Shown here piece after piece: positions 51,046-61,854 of a DNA stretch of 64,000 bases. The DNA is from Lepidostoma basale (lineage: Eukaryota; Arthropoda; Insecta; Trichoptera; Lepidostomatidae), in NCBI GenBank assembly GCA_022606425.2, contig JAHDVF020000087.1, positions 124,001 through 188,000 on the forward strand, read 5' to 3'. How positions within the stretch are numbered: the first letter of the stretch is position 1; each line of letters opens with the position of its first letter. A program made the translations under genes and the position numbers. Under the pieces are notes generated by a model, which did not search any database, was not told the DNA's origin, and worked only from the letters and a program-made list of their open reading frames with translations.

Positions 51046-51204
51046 TATTATTAATATTACGAAGACTCGACGTTATAGTTATTATTTTGACAGAACGTAA
51101 AAATGGACGCGACGTTCCAAGCCGTCGGCAGTTGACGCAAAATTAAATAATTTAGTGATCGCGTAATTCGTAATTAAATTTTTTTCTTGATTTTTTTTTT
51201 AAAA

Positions 51205-51895
51205 CAAACAAACCATCACGCCTTTTCTCCACAGGGGTAGGCAGAGAGAATGGACCGCCACACTACTCTATCCTGGCAAACCTCTCTAGATTCCTCCACA
51301 TTCGTACAGCGAGTCATACACGCACGTCGATTCCTTCGACATCTAACATGACCAACCTTTAAAATTTGATTAATTTGGTCATGCCATGTTTTCCTCGGTC
51401 TGCCTCGACTCCGTACCCCATTTACATCATTAACGTATACTTTCTTAACCATTCTTTCTCCATCCATGCGTTCCACATGTCCGGACCAATGCAGCGATCC
51501 TTTCATAATACCTTCTTCCGCTCTACATTCCTTTCTTATATCATTTTAGATTCTGTTGTATATAGTTCTACCACACATACGTCTTAGGGACCTCATCTCT
51601 ACCGCATTTATTCTACTCATCCTTCTTCTGCCAGTTCCATGCTTCGCTTCCATACATTAGGGTTGGGACCAGAACTCCATTGTGAACGGCCGTTTTCGCT
51701 TTCATTGATAAATTCTTGTTTCCACTTTTAAAGCTCCATTCACTTTGTTACCCGCACCAACCCTTCTTTCGACGTCACTATCCATTCGGCCATCTGCTGT
51801 GAACATGCTACCTAAATACACAAATTCCCTCACCTGTTCCAAGTTCTCTTCGTTCACACTTATATTACAAACTGTCATTTGCTCTTCCCTTTAAT
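51205..51895 (-). mobile_element. T-LINE fragment, S2
   Basis: AACCATCACGCC at 51210, then the minus-strand [59 protein letters not shown] and SAYPCGEKA. Upstream, RTIYNR-type sequence and the VREFVYLGSMFT region follow with frameshifts. Confidence 0.85.
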
Positions 51896-51976
51896 TTTTT
51901 TATTAATTTTGAATTATCTGACTTTCACTGTATTTTAATTTGACACTCTCGTTTATTGTGGTGGACGGAGACTCAC

Positions 51977-52101
51977 CAAGCAGGCGGCCTCGCAGGCGGC
52001 CGTGAGCACGTTGAGCTTGACGGCCACCGGCTCCCAGACGCACTCCTTCAGGTTGTCGGCGATGTCCTCGCGCTCCATGTCCACCCCAAACCACTCCCCG
52101 C
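51977..52101 (-). CDS. CCT7: CCT7 (TCP-1 eta), penultimate exon
   Basis: Between the minus-strand acceptor CCACAG and donor TTG/GTGAGT. It encodes (G)[39 protein letters not shown] and CL. GEWFGVD and CVWEPxxVKxNxLTAAxEAACL are eta-subunit signatures in the equatorial domain. It takes two bases of its first codon from the exon at 55149-55340 and ends in phase 0. Confidence 0.95.
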
Positions 52102-52309
52102 CTGTGGTAAAAACAACACATTTATAACAGGCCCGTTGCTATTTCAACATTTATTCATTAATTTACTTGGGGTTACAGACAGCCATCACAATACATGCTA
52201 CCACCAGTAAAAAATCTATAATAAAACTATGTTTTTAACACTTTGTGCTGTCTACGAATAAAATCGAAAACTATAGACCAGTAGCGATACCGTCGGCTCC
52301 AGCCAAGCT

Positions 52310-53715
52310 ATTTTAATTTATTTTACACAAATTTATATTTCTCAAAGTAGAACCCCACATTATAACAGAACAACATGGGTTCAGGAAGGGGCGTTCTACT
52401 GAAACTAATCTCATGGTATTCACAGAATACATATCAAAGGTCTTGGATAAAGGTCACCAAGTGGACTGTTCTTATAATGATTTCTCAAAGGCCTTTGATA
52501 CTGTGAACCACGACATTCTGATAGCAAAGCTATCTAAAATTGGATTCTCCTCTCAGTTGATGATGTTTTTCATTAGTTACCTCGAGGGGAGAAAACAATT
52601 CGTCTCATACGGAATTTTTCAATCGGAACATTTTCTTGTATATTCAGGGGTGCCACAAGGTTCAAACCTAGGGCCACTCCTCTTCACCATCTTCATAAAT
52701 GATATTGCGAAGGTGATAAACTTCTCGCGATTTCTTTTATTTGCCGATGATCTGAAATTATTCCTGGAAATTAAAAATCCTGAAGACTGTCTTCGCCTCC
52801 AGTCGGACATCAATAATATTGTCAACTGGAGTCACAGTAATCAAATGCAATTCAATGTCTCTAATTGCGTTATGCTATCTTTTACTAGAGCATTGAGAAC
52901 TGTGTATCATAGATACACAATGAACAACCAGCAACTGGCACATGTATCTACGATGAAGGATCTCGGAATCATCTATGAGAGTAGGCTGACTTTTTGTGCA
53001 CATATCGAGAGGATCTGTGGCATTGCACTGAGGATGTTGGGCTTCATCGTCCGGACCGGAAGAGTTTTCAGGGATCCCAATATGCTCAGAGTCCTATACA
53101 ACGCATTGGTTCGGAGCAGGCTCAAAAGTGGTTCTGTGATATGGAGTCCTCACGAGGCGAGATATTCCGTTATGCTGGAGATGGTTCAGAAAAAATATCT
53201 GAGGTATCTCTACATGAGGGAGTATGGTAGCTATCCGTGGCTCTATCCCACGGCGTTTCTTCTGGGAATGCTCGGAACCAATTCTTTACAGCTTCGAAGA
53301 GATGGACATCTAATAACCCATTTCTTCAGATTAATTAGGGGATACTTCGAGAACTCGGCCGTACTGGAGGATGTTGGTATTTTTGTCCCCGATAGATATC
53401 TCCGATAGCACAGATTGTTTTACCTACCGGCCGCCAGAACCAATCTGCCTCTGGTGACACCGGTGGGAAGAGCAATTAGTCTGCTGAACGCGGTCTCCTC
53501 GGAGATCGACGTCTTTCATGTTAGTGAAAGTACGTTCAGGGGACAAATACTATTGACTTTAGAAAGTATCTTGTCTTCCTGCAGTGGAACCATCTCTAAT
53601 GCGTTCCTGGTACTTTGTTGTATTTTTATGATATTTGACCTGTACTTAATAGATGCCTTAAACATTTTCCTGTTTGTAATGTCTATTAAGTTAATAAACT
53701 GATTTGATTTGATTT
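52310..53715 (+). mobile_element. J-LINE, best copy (reverse transcriptase to tail)
   Basis: 331 codons are open from 52413: VFTEYISKVLDKGHQVDCSY, then NDFSKAFDTVNHDILIAKLS (the D of the SKAFD box), YSGVPQGSNLGPLLFTIFIN, LLFADDLKLF (FADD catalytic box), then YESRLTFCAHIERICGIALR and VRTGRVFRDPNMLRVLYNA. A premature TAG at 53406 precedes FYLPAARTNLPLVTPVGRA and FRGQILLTLESILSSCSGT. It ends AATAAACTGATTTGATTTGA at 53694-53715. The 5' endonuclease is missing. Confidence 0.9.
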
Positions 53716-53720
53716 GAAAA

Positions 53721-54180
53721 TAATATTTTGAATTTTCGCGCGAGTTAAAGCGATTTAATTCGTTGCGTTGCAAATGACTCCGCTGACATGCGCAGAAATG
53801 ACCTACGTGTATGTTTTGTTCCACTCATACACGCCGTATTTTATTTCACTCATACGCACCGCAGGTGAGATGCCCGCGAAATGGCCTACGTCCACATGTT
53901 TTGTTTCACGTTTTCGATGGGCTTCATATTGGGCTTGCAAAATGTAAAAGGGTCTCTGTCGCACTTATGTATTTTTGGCTTGTAATCATTAACTAGGTGC
54001 ATATATACCAGAAGATATCTACAATATTTTGTATTCATTTGAAGCCGGGCTTTATCATTTTGAAGTATGTTACTATTGGATGTGTCACGAACTTAATTTC
54101 TATTGTCGAAATGTTATCTGTCATGTACGTTATGTGCAGATATAAAATGAAGTTATATTTGATAAATGGCACAAGACAGT
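53721..54180. other. Unassigned CCT7 intron sequence
   Basis: No recognised gene or repeat. Confidence 0.35.
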
Positions 54181-54362
54181 AGACCTACGTGTGTCCACAA
54201 ATGACTCCACCCCAATCTTGCTCCACGGTGTCCCCCTCGTGACCACGACCAGCTTCTGCTACCTCGGTAGTATGATAGCAGGCTCAGGAGGTACGGAGGA
54301 AGACGTAGCCAGCAGACTCAACAAGGCAAGGGGAGCTTTCGCCCTGTATAGCGCTCCGGTAT
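54181..54362 (+). mobile_element. BovB/RTE-type LINE fragment
   Basis: One frame reads TSFCYLGSMIAGSGGTEEDV and ASRLNKARGAFALY, the xxFxYLGSxxxxxGGxxxDVxxRxxKAxxAF region of RTE-type ORFs, different from the T-LINE sequence. It is cut by the following T-LINE. Confidence 0.75.
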
Positions 54363-54697
54363 CATGAAAATATAAGAAGTGAATGCGGTGCGAATGATGG
54401 TTTCATGAACAAAATAATGAAAGGGTCATTAAGATGGTTTGGACGTATGGAAAGAATGAATGAAGAAAGAATGGTAAAAAAATTATATGTTAATGATGTA
54501 AATGGAACCAGAAATAGAATAGGAAGACCGAGGAAAACGTGTCACGATCAAATAAATCAAATATTGAATGTCGACCGTGTGAGGAGTCAGAGAAAAAGAC
54601 GCGCGTGGATGACACGATGTATGAATGTTGAGGAAGCGAATTGAGAAATATGTCAGGAGAGAAAATCGTGGCAGTCCGGCGTGATGGTTAGTTAGAA
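54363..54697 (+). mobile_element. T-LINE fragment, S1
   Basis: [56 protein letters not shown] and CMNVEEAN; it ends GGCGTGATGGTTAGTTAG at 54697 directly before an inverted copy. Confidence 0.85.
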
Positions 54698-55085
54698 AAA
54701 CTAACTAACTAACTAACCATCACTCCGTCTCTCCGAAGGGGTAGGCAGAAAGAATGGACTGCCACACTTTTCTTTCCCGACATATTTCTCAATTCGATTC
54801 CTCAACATTCATACATCGTGTCATGCACGCGCGTCGATTTCTCTGTCTCCTCACGTGGCCGACATTCAATATTTGATTAATTTGATCGTGCCACGTTTTC
54901 CTCGGTTCCATTTACATCGTTAACATATAATTTTTTTACCATTCTTTCTTCATTCATTCTTTCAATATGTCCAAACCATCTTAATGATCCTTTCATTATT
55001 TTGTTCACGACACCATCATTCGCACCGCATTCACTTGTTATATTTTCATTCGACGCTCTATCATACGCAGAGTATCCGCACATAG
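54698..55085 (-). mobile_element. T-LINE fragment, S1, tail to tail with the previous copy
   Basis: (TAAC)n at 54700-54715; the minus strand encodes [40 protein letters not shown]. It ends about 60 bases from the CCT7 exon at 55149. Confidence 0.85.
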
Positions 55086-55148
55086 TATAGTAGTTATAGT
55101 AGCGAAGCGTCGCCGGGTCACCCGGTAAAAGAATGGCGCCGCACTCGC

Positions 55149-55340
55149 CTGGCTGATGGTGCCTCTGGCGGAGGCGGTTGAGCGTGTTGGTGGCATCCAG
55201 ACCCCCGTTGTCGCAGAGCTGGCGGGGCACCGCCTCCAGGGCGCGCGCGGCGGCCGCCATGACCAGCTGCTGCTTGCCCGCCACCGTGCGCGAGTGCTCC
55301 CGCAGGCACTTGGACAGCTCCATCTCGATGGCGCCCCCGC
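55149..55340 (-). CDS. CCT7: CCT7 (TCP-1 eta), exon with GC donor
   Basis: Minus-strand acceptor GACGCAG, then 192 bases encoding (G)[58 protein letters not shown] and RHHQP. The equatorial-domain signatures [12 protein letters not shown] and RQLCDNxGxDATN are those of CCT eta. The exon must end after CCAG so that the first base of a Gly codon joins the GC of the next exon. The base after the join is GCGAGT, a consensus GC donor, and no GT lies at that position. Very high GC (Ala-rich MAAAARALE). Confidence 0.9.
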
Positions 55341-55384
55341 CTGCGTCACAATGTCCATATTAATAATCATAATAAATAATCAAA

Positions 55385-55925
55385 CAAAAACCTATCCAAA
55401 AAAGCTAAAATGGCAGTGCACAATGGTGTTCTTCTACCGACCCTTATGTATGGAAGCGAAGCATGGAACTGGCAAAAGAAGGATGAAATGCAGTAGAAAT
55501 GAGATCTCTTAGAAGAATGTGCGGATACTCTGTGTATGACAGAGTGCCGAATGAAAATATAAGAAGTGAATGCGGTGCGAATGATGGTGTCACGAACAAA
55601 ATAATGAAAGGATCATTAAGATGGTTTGGACATATTGAAAGAATAAATGAAGAAAGAATGGTAAAAAAATTATATGTTAACGATGTAAATGGAACCAGAA
55701 ATAGAATCGGAAGACCGAGGAAAACGTGGCGCAATCAAATAAATCAAATATTGAATGTCGGCCATGCGAGGAGTCAGAGAAATCGACGCGCGTGCATGAC
55801 ACGATGTATGAATGTTGAGGAAGCGAATTGAGAAATATGTCAGGAAAGAAAAGTGTGGCAGTCCATTCTTTCTGCCTACCCCTTCGGGGAGACGGCGTGA
55901 TGGTTAGTTAGTTAGTTAGTTAATA
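55385..55925 (+). mobile_element. T-LINE fragment, S1
   Basis: KKAKMAVHNGVLLPTLMYGS, an indel near 55490, [51 protein letters not shown] and CMNVEEAN. (TTAG)n near 55905-55921. Confidence 0.85.
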
Positions 55926-56029
55926 AATTGGATAATGTATAGAGCGCCATTTTTAGGAATTACTCATCTCAAGGGCGCTGTAGAAGATGCTCCGTTTTAT
56001 CAACTAGATAATAATAATATTAATAATGA

Positions 56030-56666
56030 TAAACATATTTAGTTGTGTAGAAATGTGCAAGTATATTAGTAGAAATGATAATATTGAGAAAATAAGTACG
56101 AATGAGATGAAAAGATCTGTGAATGCAATGAAAAGTGGAAAAGCTGTTGGATTTGATTGTATTGCCATAGATTTTATTAAAAGCGGTGGCGAAGTGGTTT
56201 CTGCATGGTTATGTAAGTTATTTAACCAGTGCTTGGAGGAGGGATATACGCCGCTAGACTGGAGGAGAGCAGTAATTATGCCCCTGTACAAAGGAAAAGG
56301 ATCGCGTATGGAATGTGGAAACCACAGAGCTATTAGTCTTTTGAGTGTCGTTGGTAAAGTCTATGGCAGAATTTTAATAGAAAGAGTAAGAAAATTGACG
56401 AGTGACAAAGTTTGGGATGTGCAAGGTGCCTTTATGAATGGCAGAGGATGTATGGATCAAATTTTTGGACTTCGTACATTGACAGAGAAGTTTCTGGCCA
56501 AAAACCGCAAACTTTTCTGTGCGTTTGTCGACTTGCAAAAAGCATATGATTACGTTAATAGAGAAAAGTTGTGGAAAATACTGTCTGAATATGGAATAAT
56601 TACAAAACTGATCACGGCAATTAAGTCGCTATACACGGAGAGCACTGCTAGTGTCAGAGTAAATGG
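56030..56666 (+). mobile_element. T-LINE fragment with the N-terminal half of the reverse transcriptase
   Basis: Open: MKRSVNAMKSGKAVGFDCIA, WRRAVIMPLYKGKGSRMECG, NHRAISLLSVVGKVYGRILI, CAFVDLQKAYDYVNREKLWK (first catalytic Asp of DLQKAYD) and SLYTESTASVRVNGS. It breaks at 56667, where an inverted piece begins. It includes reverse transcriptase motifs 1-3, which the other copies lack. Confidence 0.85.
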
Positions 56667-57045
56667 ATCCTTTCATTATTTTGTTCATAACACCATCATT
56701 CGCACCGCATTCACTTCTTATATTTTCAATCGACACTCTATCATACACAGAGTATCCGCACATTCGTCCAAGAGATCTCATTTCTACTGCATTTCATCCT
56801 TCTTTTGCCAGTTCCATGCTCCGCTTCCATACATAAGGGTCGGTAGAAGAACACCATTGTGCACTGCCATTTTAGTTTTTTTGGATGACAACTTTAAGTG
56901 CACCATTCACTCTGTCGCCTGCCCCAACCCTTCTTTCAATATCCCTCTCCACTGTAAACATACTTTCTAAATACACAAACTCATCTACTTGCTCCAAATG
57001 ACTGTCGTGATTTCTTCTTTTTCAAAAATCATTACCTTACGATCA
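56667..57045 (-). mobile_element. T-LINE piece inverted against the adjacent one
   Basis: Minus strand: KVMIFEKEE region, then VERDIERRVGAG, MAVHNGVLLPTLMYGSG and NWQKKDE, to the VLNK-like stretch. It joins the plus-strand piece at about 56667 through a GGATCC-containing junction. Confidence 0.8.
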
Positions 57046-57155
57046 CTGCCGAGTATGAGTAATAAAAAAACGCCGAGTATTAAACGAGTACTCGGCCCAT
57101 CTCTAATTATTATTATTATCTAGTCTCGAGATTGTTCCAGGACAGAGAGACTAAC

Positions 57156-57290
57156 CTGCCACGACGGAGTCGTTCTGTATGGCCCGCCGCACAATCATGA
57201 TGGCGTCGTGCAGCGAGCGCTCCGTCTCCTCCAGGAACTGCTCAGCGCCCCCGCGCAGCACCACGGTGCAGGTCTTGGCGTTGGAGCAAC
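57156..57290 (-). CDS. CCT7: CCT7 (TCP-1 eta), exon (apical to equatorial)
   Basis: After the minus-strand acceptor TTGGCAG, 135 bases: (G)[44 protein letters not shown](G). [22 protein letters not shown] is a chaperonin-wide equatorial-domain signature; NAKTCT is eta-type. Phase 2 start and phase 1 end; donor GCAG/GTTAG. Confidence 0.95.
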
Positions 57291-57488
57291 CTGCCAAGAA
57301 CAATCAACCCATCACACCACTAGTAAAGATGACACCATTTGTTCACAACACTAAATTACACACAAAATAAAAATGACAAAACATAAAAGCATAATTTTCT
57401 TTTTGTTGGTAAGCTAGATCATCGTGGCTCATCCCCGGGTAGTTTTGGAAGAGTGTGATAAGCTTCAAAGCATTCTGGCATGTGGAGA

Positions 57489-57742
57489 GCAGTGGCGGTA
57501 ATCCCATAGAAGCCCAGAAGCCCGGCTTGCGTAAGAAATTTTGAATCAAAACCTCTTCTGGCTTACAGAGGTTCAGCTCTTGTGGCTATTCCTCTTACGT
57601 CTGAAGGGAACATTGTTTGAAGGTGATTTGGTGGGTTGTTGGTTTATGCGGAGGCATAATTACTTAGATATTGGGGTTTTGATTCCAAATTTCTTGCGCA
57701 AGCCCGGCTTCTGGGCTTCTATGGGAGTACCGCCACGCGTGG
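57489..57742. mobile_element. hAT-type MITE, copy 2
   Basis: 254 bp, left end CAGTGGCGGTAATCCC. The right end is GGGAGTACCGCCAC with the last two bases changed. An 8-bp duplication GTGGAGAG lies on both sides (57481-57488 and just after the right end). Terminal inverted repeats share AGAAGCCCAGAAGCCC and TTGAATCAAAACCTC. Confidence 0.75.
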
Positions 57743-57859
57743 AGAGATACCAAACATTTCTCACATTCCCATCGAGATTCACTAGAATCACTAGAATATC
57801 CATCAAATTCATTCTCACTGCCACTTTCCAAAAGGATTCGCCGTATTTCATCCTCACTC

Positions 57860-57985
57860 CTCCTCACGAGGCGAGATATTCCGTTATGCTGGAGAGGGTT
57901 CAGAAAAATTTTCCGAGGTAACTCTACATGAGGGAGTATGGTAGCTATCCGTGGCTCTATCCCACGGCATTTCTTTTGGGAATGC
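57860..57985 (+). mobile_element. J-LINE fragment
   Basis: CACGAGGCGAGATATTCCG through TATGGTAGCTATCCGTGG and CACGGCATTTCTTTTGGGAA match 53148-53275 (HEARYSVMLERVQKNF). Confidence 0.8.
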
Positions 57986-57989
57986 AACT

Positions 57990-58325
57990 AGCAGCAGGAT
58001 AAACGGTATAGAAATGAGATCACTAAGAAGAATGCGTGGGAAAATGTTGTACGATAGAATACCGAACGATGAAATAAGAGAGAAATGTAAGGCAGATGAC
58101 TGCATCATGGATAAAATTAAAAAAGGATCCCCGAGATGGTTTGGACATATGGAACGAATGGATGATAGTAGAATGGTTAAAAAGTTGTACGCAAGCAGCG
58201 CGAGTGGAAAAAGAAACCGAGGAAAACATGGCATGACCAAATTAATTAATTACTAAAAGGCGGCCACATTCGAAGTCGGAATAATCGACGTGCGTGCATG
58301 GTACGATGTATGAATGTAGAGGACC
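57990..58325 (+). mobile_element. T-LINE fragment, S3
   Basis: RMRGKMLYDRIPNDEIREKC, KADDCIMDKIKKGSPRWFGH, RMDDSRMVKKLYASSA and KRNRGKHG (the RGRPRK segment deleted). It is fused at 58325 to an S2 piece. Confidence 0.8.
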
Positions 58326-58578
58326 CCGGAGGGGTAGGCCTGGATGGAACGCCACACCCTTCCTCGGACATATGGAACGCATGGATGGAGAAAGAATGGT
58401 TAAGAAAGTATACGTTAATGATGTAAATGGGATACGGAGTCGAGGCAGACCGAGGAAAACATGGCATGACCAAATTAATCAAATTATAAAGGTTGGTCAT
58501 GTTATAAGTCGGAGGAATCAACGTGCGTGTATGACTCGCTGTACGAATGTGGAGGAAGCTAGAGAGGTTTGCCAGGAT
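58326..58578 (+). mobile_element. T-LINE fragment, S2
   Basis: [73 protein letters not shown]; cut at 58578 by the inverted J-LINE tail. Confidence 0.8.
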
Positions 58579-59385
58579 CAAATCAAATCAGTTTATTAAA
58601 TTAATAGACATTACAAACAGGAAAATGTTTAAGGCATCTATTAAGTACAGGTAAAATATCATAAAAATACAACAAAGTACCAGGAACGCATTAGAGATGG
58701 TTCCACTGCAGGAAGACAAGATACTTTCTAAAGTCAATAGTATTTGCCCCCTGAACGTACTTTCACTAACATGAAAGACGTCCATCTCCGAGGAGACCGC
58801 GTTCAGCAGACTAATTGCTCTTCCCACCGGTGTCACCAGAGGCAGATTGGTTCTGGCGGCCGGTAGGTAAAACAATCTGTGCTGTCGGAGATATCTATCG
58901 GGGACAAAAAGACCAACACCCTCCAGTACGGCCGAGTTCTCGAAGTATCCCCTAATTAATCTGAAGAAATGGGTTGTTAGATGTCCATCTCTTCGAAACT
59001 GTAAAGAATTGGTTCCGAGCATTCCCAGAAGAAACGCCGTGGGATAGAGCCACGGATAGCTACCATACTCCCTCATGTAGAGATACCTCAGAAATTTTTT
59101 CTGAACTCTCTCCAGCATAACGGAATATCTCGCCTCGTAAGGACTCCATATCACAGAACCACTTTCGAGCCTGCTCCGAACCAATGCGTTGTATAGGACT
59201 CTGGGCACATTGGGATCCCTGAAAACCCTTCCGGTCCGGACGATGAAGCCCAACATCCTCAGTGCAATGCCACAAATCCTCTCGATATGTGCACGAAAAG
59301 TCAGCCTACTCTCATAGATGATCCCGAGATCCTTCATCGTAGATACATGTGCCAGTTGCTGGTTGTTCATTGTGTATCTATGATA
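58579..59385 (-). mobile_element. J-LINE 3' fragment
   Basis: Starts at the inverted tail ATCAAATCAAATCAGTTTAT. The minus strand is open for 281 codons: YTMNNQQLAHVSTMKDLGII, YESRLTFRAHIERICGIALR, NALVRSRLESGSVIWSPYEA, PAARTNLPLVTPVGRAISLL, STFRGQILLTLESILSSCSG. It ends near 59385 at a T-LINE scrap (GTGTGGCGGTCCATTC). Confidence 0.9.
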
Positions 59386-59674
59386 GAGTAGTGTGGCGGT
59401 CCATTCTCTCTGCCTACCACTCTGTTTATTCATTTCAATGTTAGAATATACGATTGAAACATTTTTTGGTTTTTCATAAAAAAATAAAAATAACTTCTAG
59501 ATTTTTTGTAAACGCACTGTCATTCATACTTTTGCAAACGACCTCCCTGCCGTGAACGGACTCTACCCGTCATTGTGTATGTATAAAGAGCTTAATTCTA
59601 TGTATTACTATGCATTTAATTATTATATGAGTATACCATTCTGCCTGCTCCATCTGTACATTGTCATGACTTCA

Positions 59675-60435
59675 TTTACTAACTAACTAACTAACTAACT
59701 AACCATCACGCCGTCTCCCCGGGGGGGTAGGCAGAAAGAATGGAACGCCACACTGTTCTGTCCTGACATACTTCTCTACCTTCATTCATACATCTTGTCA
59801 TGCACGCACGTCAATTTCTCCGACTTCTCACGTGACCTACATTCAATATATCGTGCCACGTTTTCATCGGTCTTTCGATTCTATTCCTAGCTCCGTTCAC
59901 GCCGTTCACATATACCTTCTTTACCATTCTGTCCTCACTCATTCTTTCCATGTGTCCAAACCATCTTAATGACCCTTTCCTTATTTTGTTCATAACACTT
60001 TCATTCGCACCGCATTCACTTCTTATACTTGCATCTGTCACTCTATCATATACAGATTTGCCACACATCTCATTTCTACTGCACTTATTCTACTTTCATC
60101 CTTCTTTTGCCAGTTCCATGCTTCACTTCCATACATAAGGGTCGGCACAAGAACACCATTGTGCACTGCCATCTTAGCTTTTGTTTGCGATGCCAACTTT
60201 AAGTGCACCATTCACTCTGTTGCCTGCCCCAACCCTTCTTTCAATATCCCTCTCCACTGTAAACATACTTCCTAAATAAACAAATTCATCCACTTGTTCC
60301 AGATTTTCACCGTTTACACTAATGTTGCAGACTGTCATGCTTCCTTCTTTTTCGAAAATCATTACCTTGGACTTGTTTACATTCATCATCAGATCGTATC
60401 GCTTGCATACCTCATACATACTAGACAATGATTTC
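59675..60435 (-). mobile_element. T-LINE fragment, S4
   Basis: (TAAC)n at 59675-59698, then the minus-strand ORF: MSEDRMVKKVYVNGVNGARN, KSVYDRVTDASIRSECGA, MYGSEAWNW, then VERDIERRVGAGNRVNGALK to MYEVCKRYDLMMNVNKSKVM. Deletions near 59850 and 60075. Confidence 0.9.
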
Positions 60436-60539
60436 ATTTATATATTCCCCTTGTCATAATTCCTTCACAACTCATGCTTTAAATAAATATAGTTAGTTAA
60501 ATAAATATAGTTAGTTAATAAAATTAAACAGGATTTGTA

Positions 60540-61015
60540 TACAGGTATAAGTATACATTCACAAATATTTGGTCTTCAAATATTCTGGTCAAAATTCTTT
60601 GGCATATAGAATGGAATAATACTCCTAGCGGCTTCTAACAATATGTTCGGCGACAGCCTTCGCATTGTGTTAATAAGGTAGTTTGCTAAATGCCGAAAAT
60701 CATTCTCCATAGATGGCGTTAGTGGGTCGGTTGTATAGGTTAATTCTTGAAAAAATTCACAAGTGCAACCAAATCTACATAGATGGCTGACTGAAACTGA
60801 CACGTGAAGATAAATATGGATTTTGAAGTATATATACATCTTCCAAAAATTTGTCATGCATGATCACAATAACAAAGGTGGAATGGGGAATGTTGTAATT
60901 ACATAAAGCGTGCGCTTAACCCAACCAATGACAGGTCATAAGTCCTGTAAACACCTTGATCATCCATGTTCAGTTTCCAGTTTACGTCTTCGTCTCTATT
61001 GAGATACAATTAAAG
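60540..61015. mobile_element. Long-TIR foldback element, diverged copy
   Basis: Left border TATAAGTATACATTCACAAA, inner CATAGATGGCGTTAGTGG and CATAGATGGCTGACTGAAAC blocks, right arm AACCCAACCAATGACAGGTC to CTCTATTGAGATACAATTAA. The left arm is replaced by a different sequence. Confidence 0.65.
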
Positions 61016-61033
61016 TATAGTTAGTTAGTTCAC

Positions 61034-61203
61034 CTGTGAATATGTTGAAGCGGTCCGCGCCCACCTGCCTCTCCTGGAAGGCGGCCGCGAAGCCCAGCGT
61101 GGCCGGGGCGAGGTCGCGGGCGCTGGCGGCCACGGCGCCCCCGCACGCACGCTGCGTTCTCCTCATGTCCTCCTCTGCCACGCGACCAGCGCAGAACATG
61201 TCC
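61034..61203 (-). CDS. CCT7: CCT7 (TCP-1 eta), exon (apical domain)
   Basis: Minus-strand acceptor GTGTGCAG, donor ACAG/GTGAAC. It encodes (R)DMFCAGRVAEEDMRRTQRA, CGGAVAASARDLAPATLGFA, AAFQERQVGADRFNIFT(G). DMFCAGRVxEEDxxRT and ACGGA are CCT eta hallmarks, and ERQVGxxRFNxFxG continues the apical region. Alanine-rich and GC-rich. The donor leaves one base of the Gly codon for the next exon. Confidence 0.95.
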
Positions 61204-61299
61204 CTGCACACACGCACACACACGCTACATCACCAACTGAATAAATGGAAATTCAAGGGACCTAATTTCCCTAAAAAAATCGAATTACGAATTACGAGA

Positions 61300-61665
61300 A
61301 CTTCTTCTTTGCTAGCCTTCTTTCCTCCGCTGCTGGATATAGGCCTCTTCCATTTTCTTCCACTCGTTTCTATCCTGCCCAAGATATTCCGACCCTTTTG
61401 ACAATATCATCGGTCCATCTCATCCGACACTCGGCCTATTTGCCCATGGTCTCCAACTGAGTATCCTGGGTACGCATCTTTTGCCACCGTGTCCAGCCCA
61501 TTGCCATTTCAATTTTGCCACTCGGTCCATGACGTCAGCAACCCTGGTGTCTGATTTCTTCATTCCTTATGCAGTCACGCAAGCTCACACCAAATCTTTC
61601 CATGGACCTCTGTGTACACTTGAGCCTGTGGACACTTTTTGCTGTAAGAGTTGTCCTCTCTAGTC
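61300..61665 (-). mobile_element. Q-type LINE 3' fragment
   Basis: Nearly collinear with 16229-16612: inverted tail (CTTCTTCTTTGCTAGCC), GGATATAGGCCTCTTCC, CATCTCATCCGACACTCGGC, CTTTCCATGGACCTCTGTGT. The minus strand carries the (E)AYIQQW end and WAGH region with frameshifts. Confidence 0.75.
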
Positions 61666-61854
61666 CGTATGTCATCATGGGCAGTATGCACATGTCATAG
61701 ACCTTTCTTTTGAGACAAACCGGTATTTCAACGTTTTCAAAGACATGTCTCAGTTTACCAAAGGCAGCCCAACCCAGTCCAGTTACGAGAACATTAAAAA
61801 AAAATTGTTGCGGCTTGAACTTGAGTTTGATGACGCATAAAATTATTTTTTGTA

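Noticed and set aside
54877..55323. 148-codon minus-strand frame joining CCT7 sequence to T-LINE sequence
   Set aside because: The CCT7 part is exonic but the frame runs through the donor into the intron's LINE; the exon must stop at 55149 to restore the conserved GEWFGVD segment.
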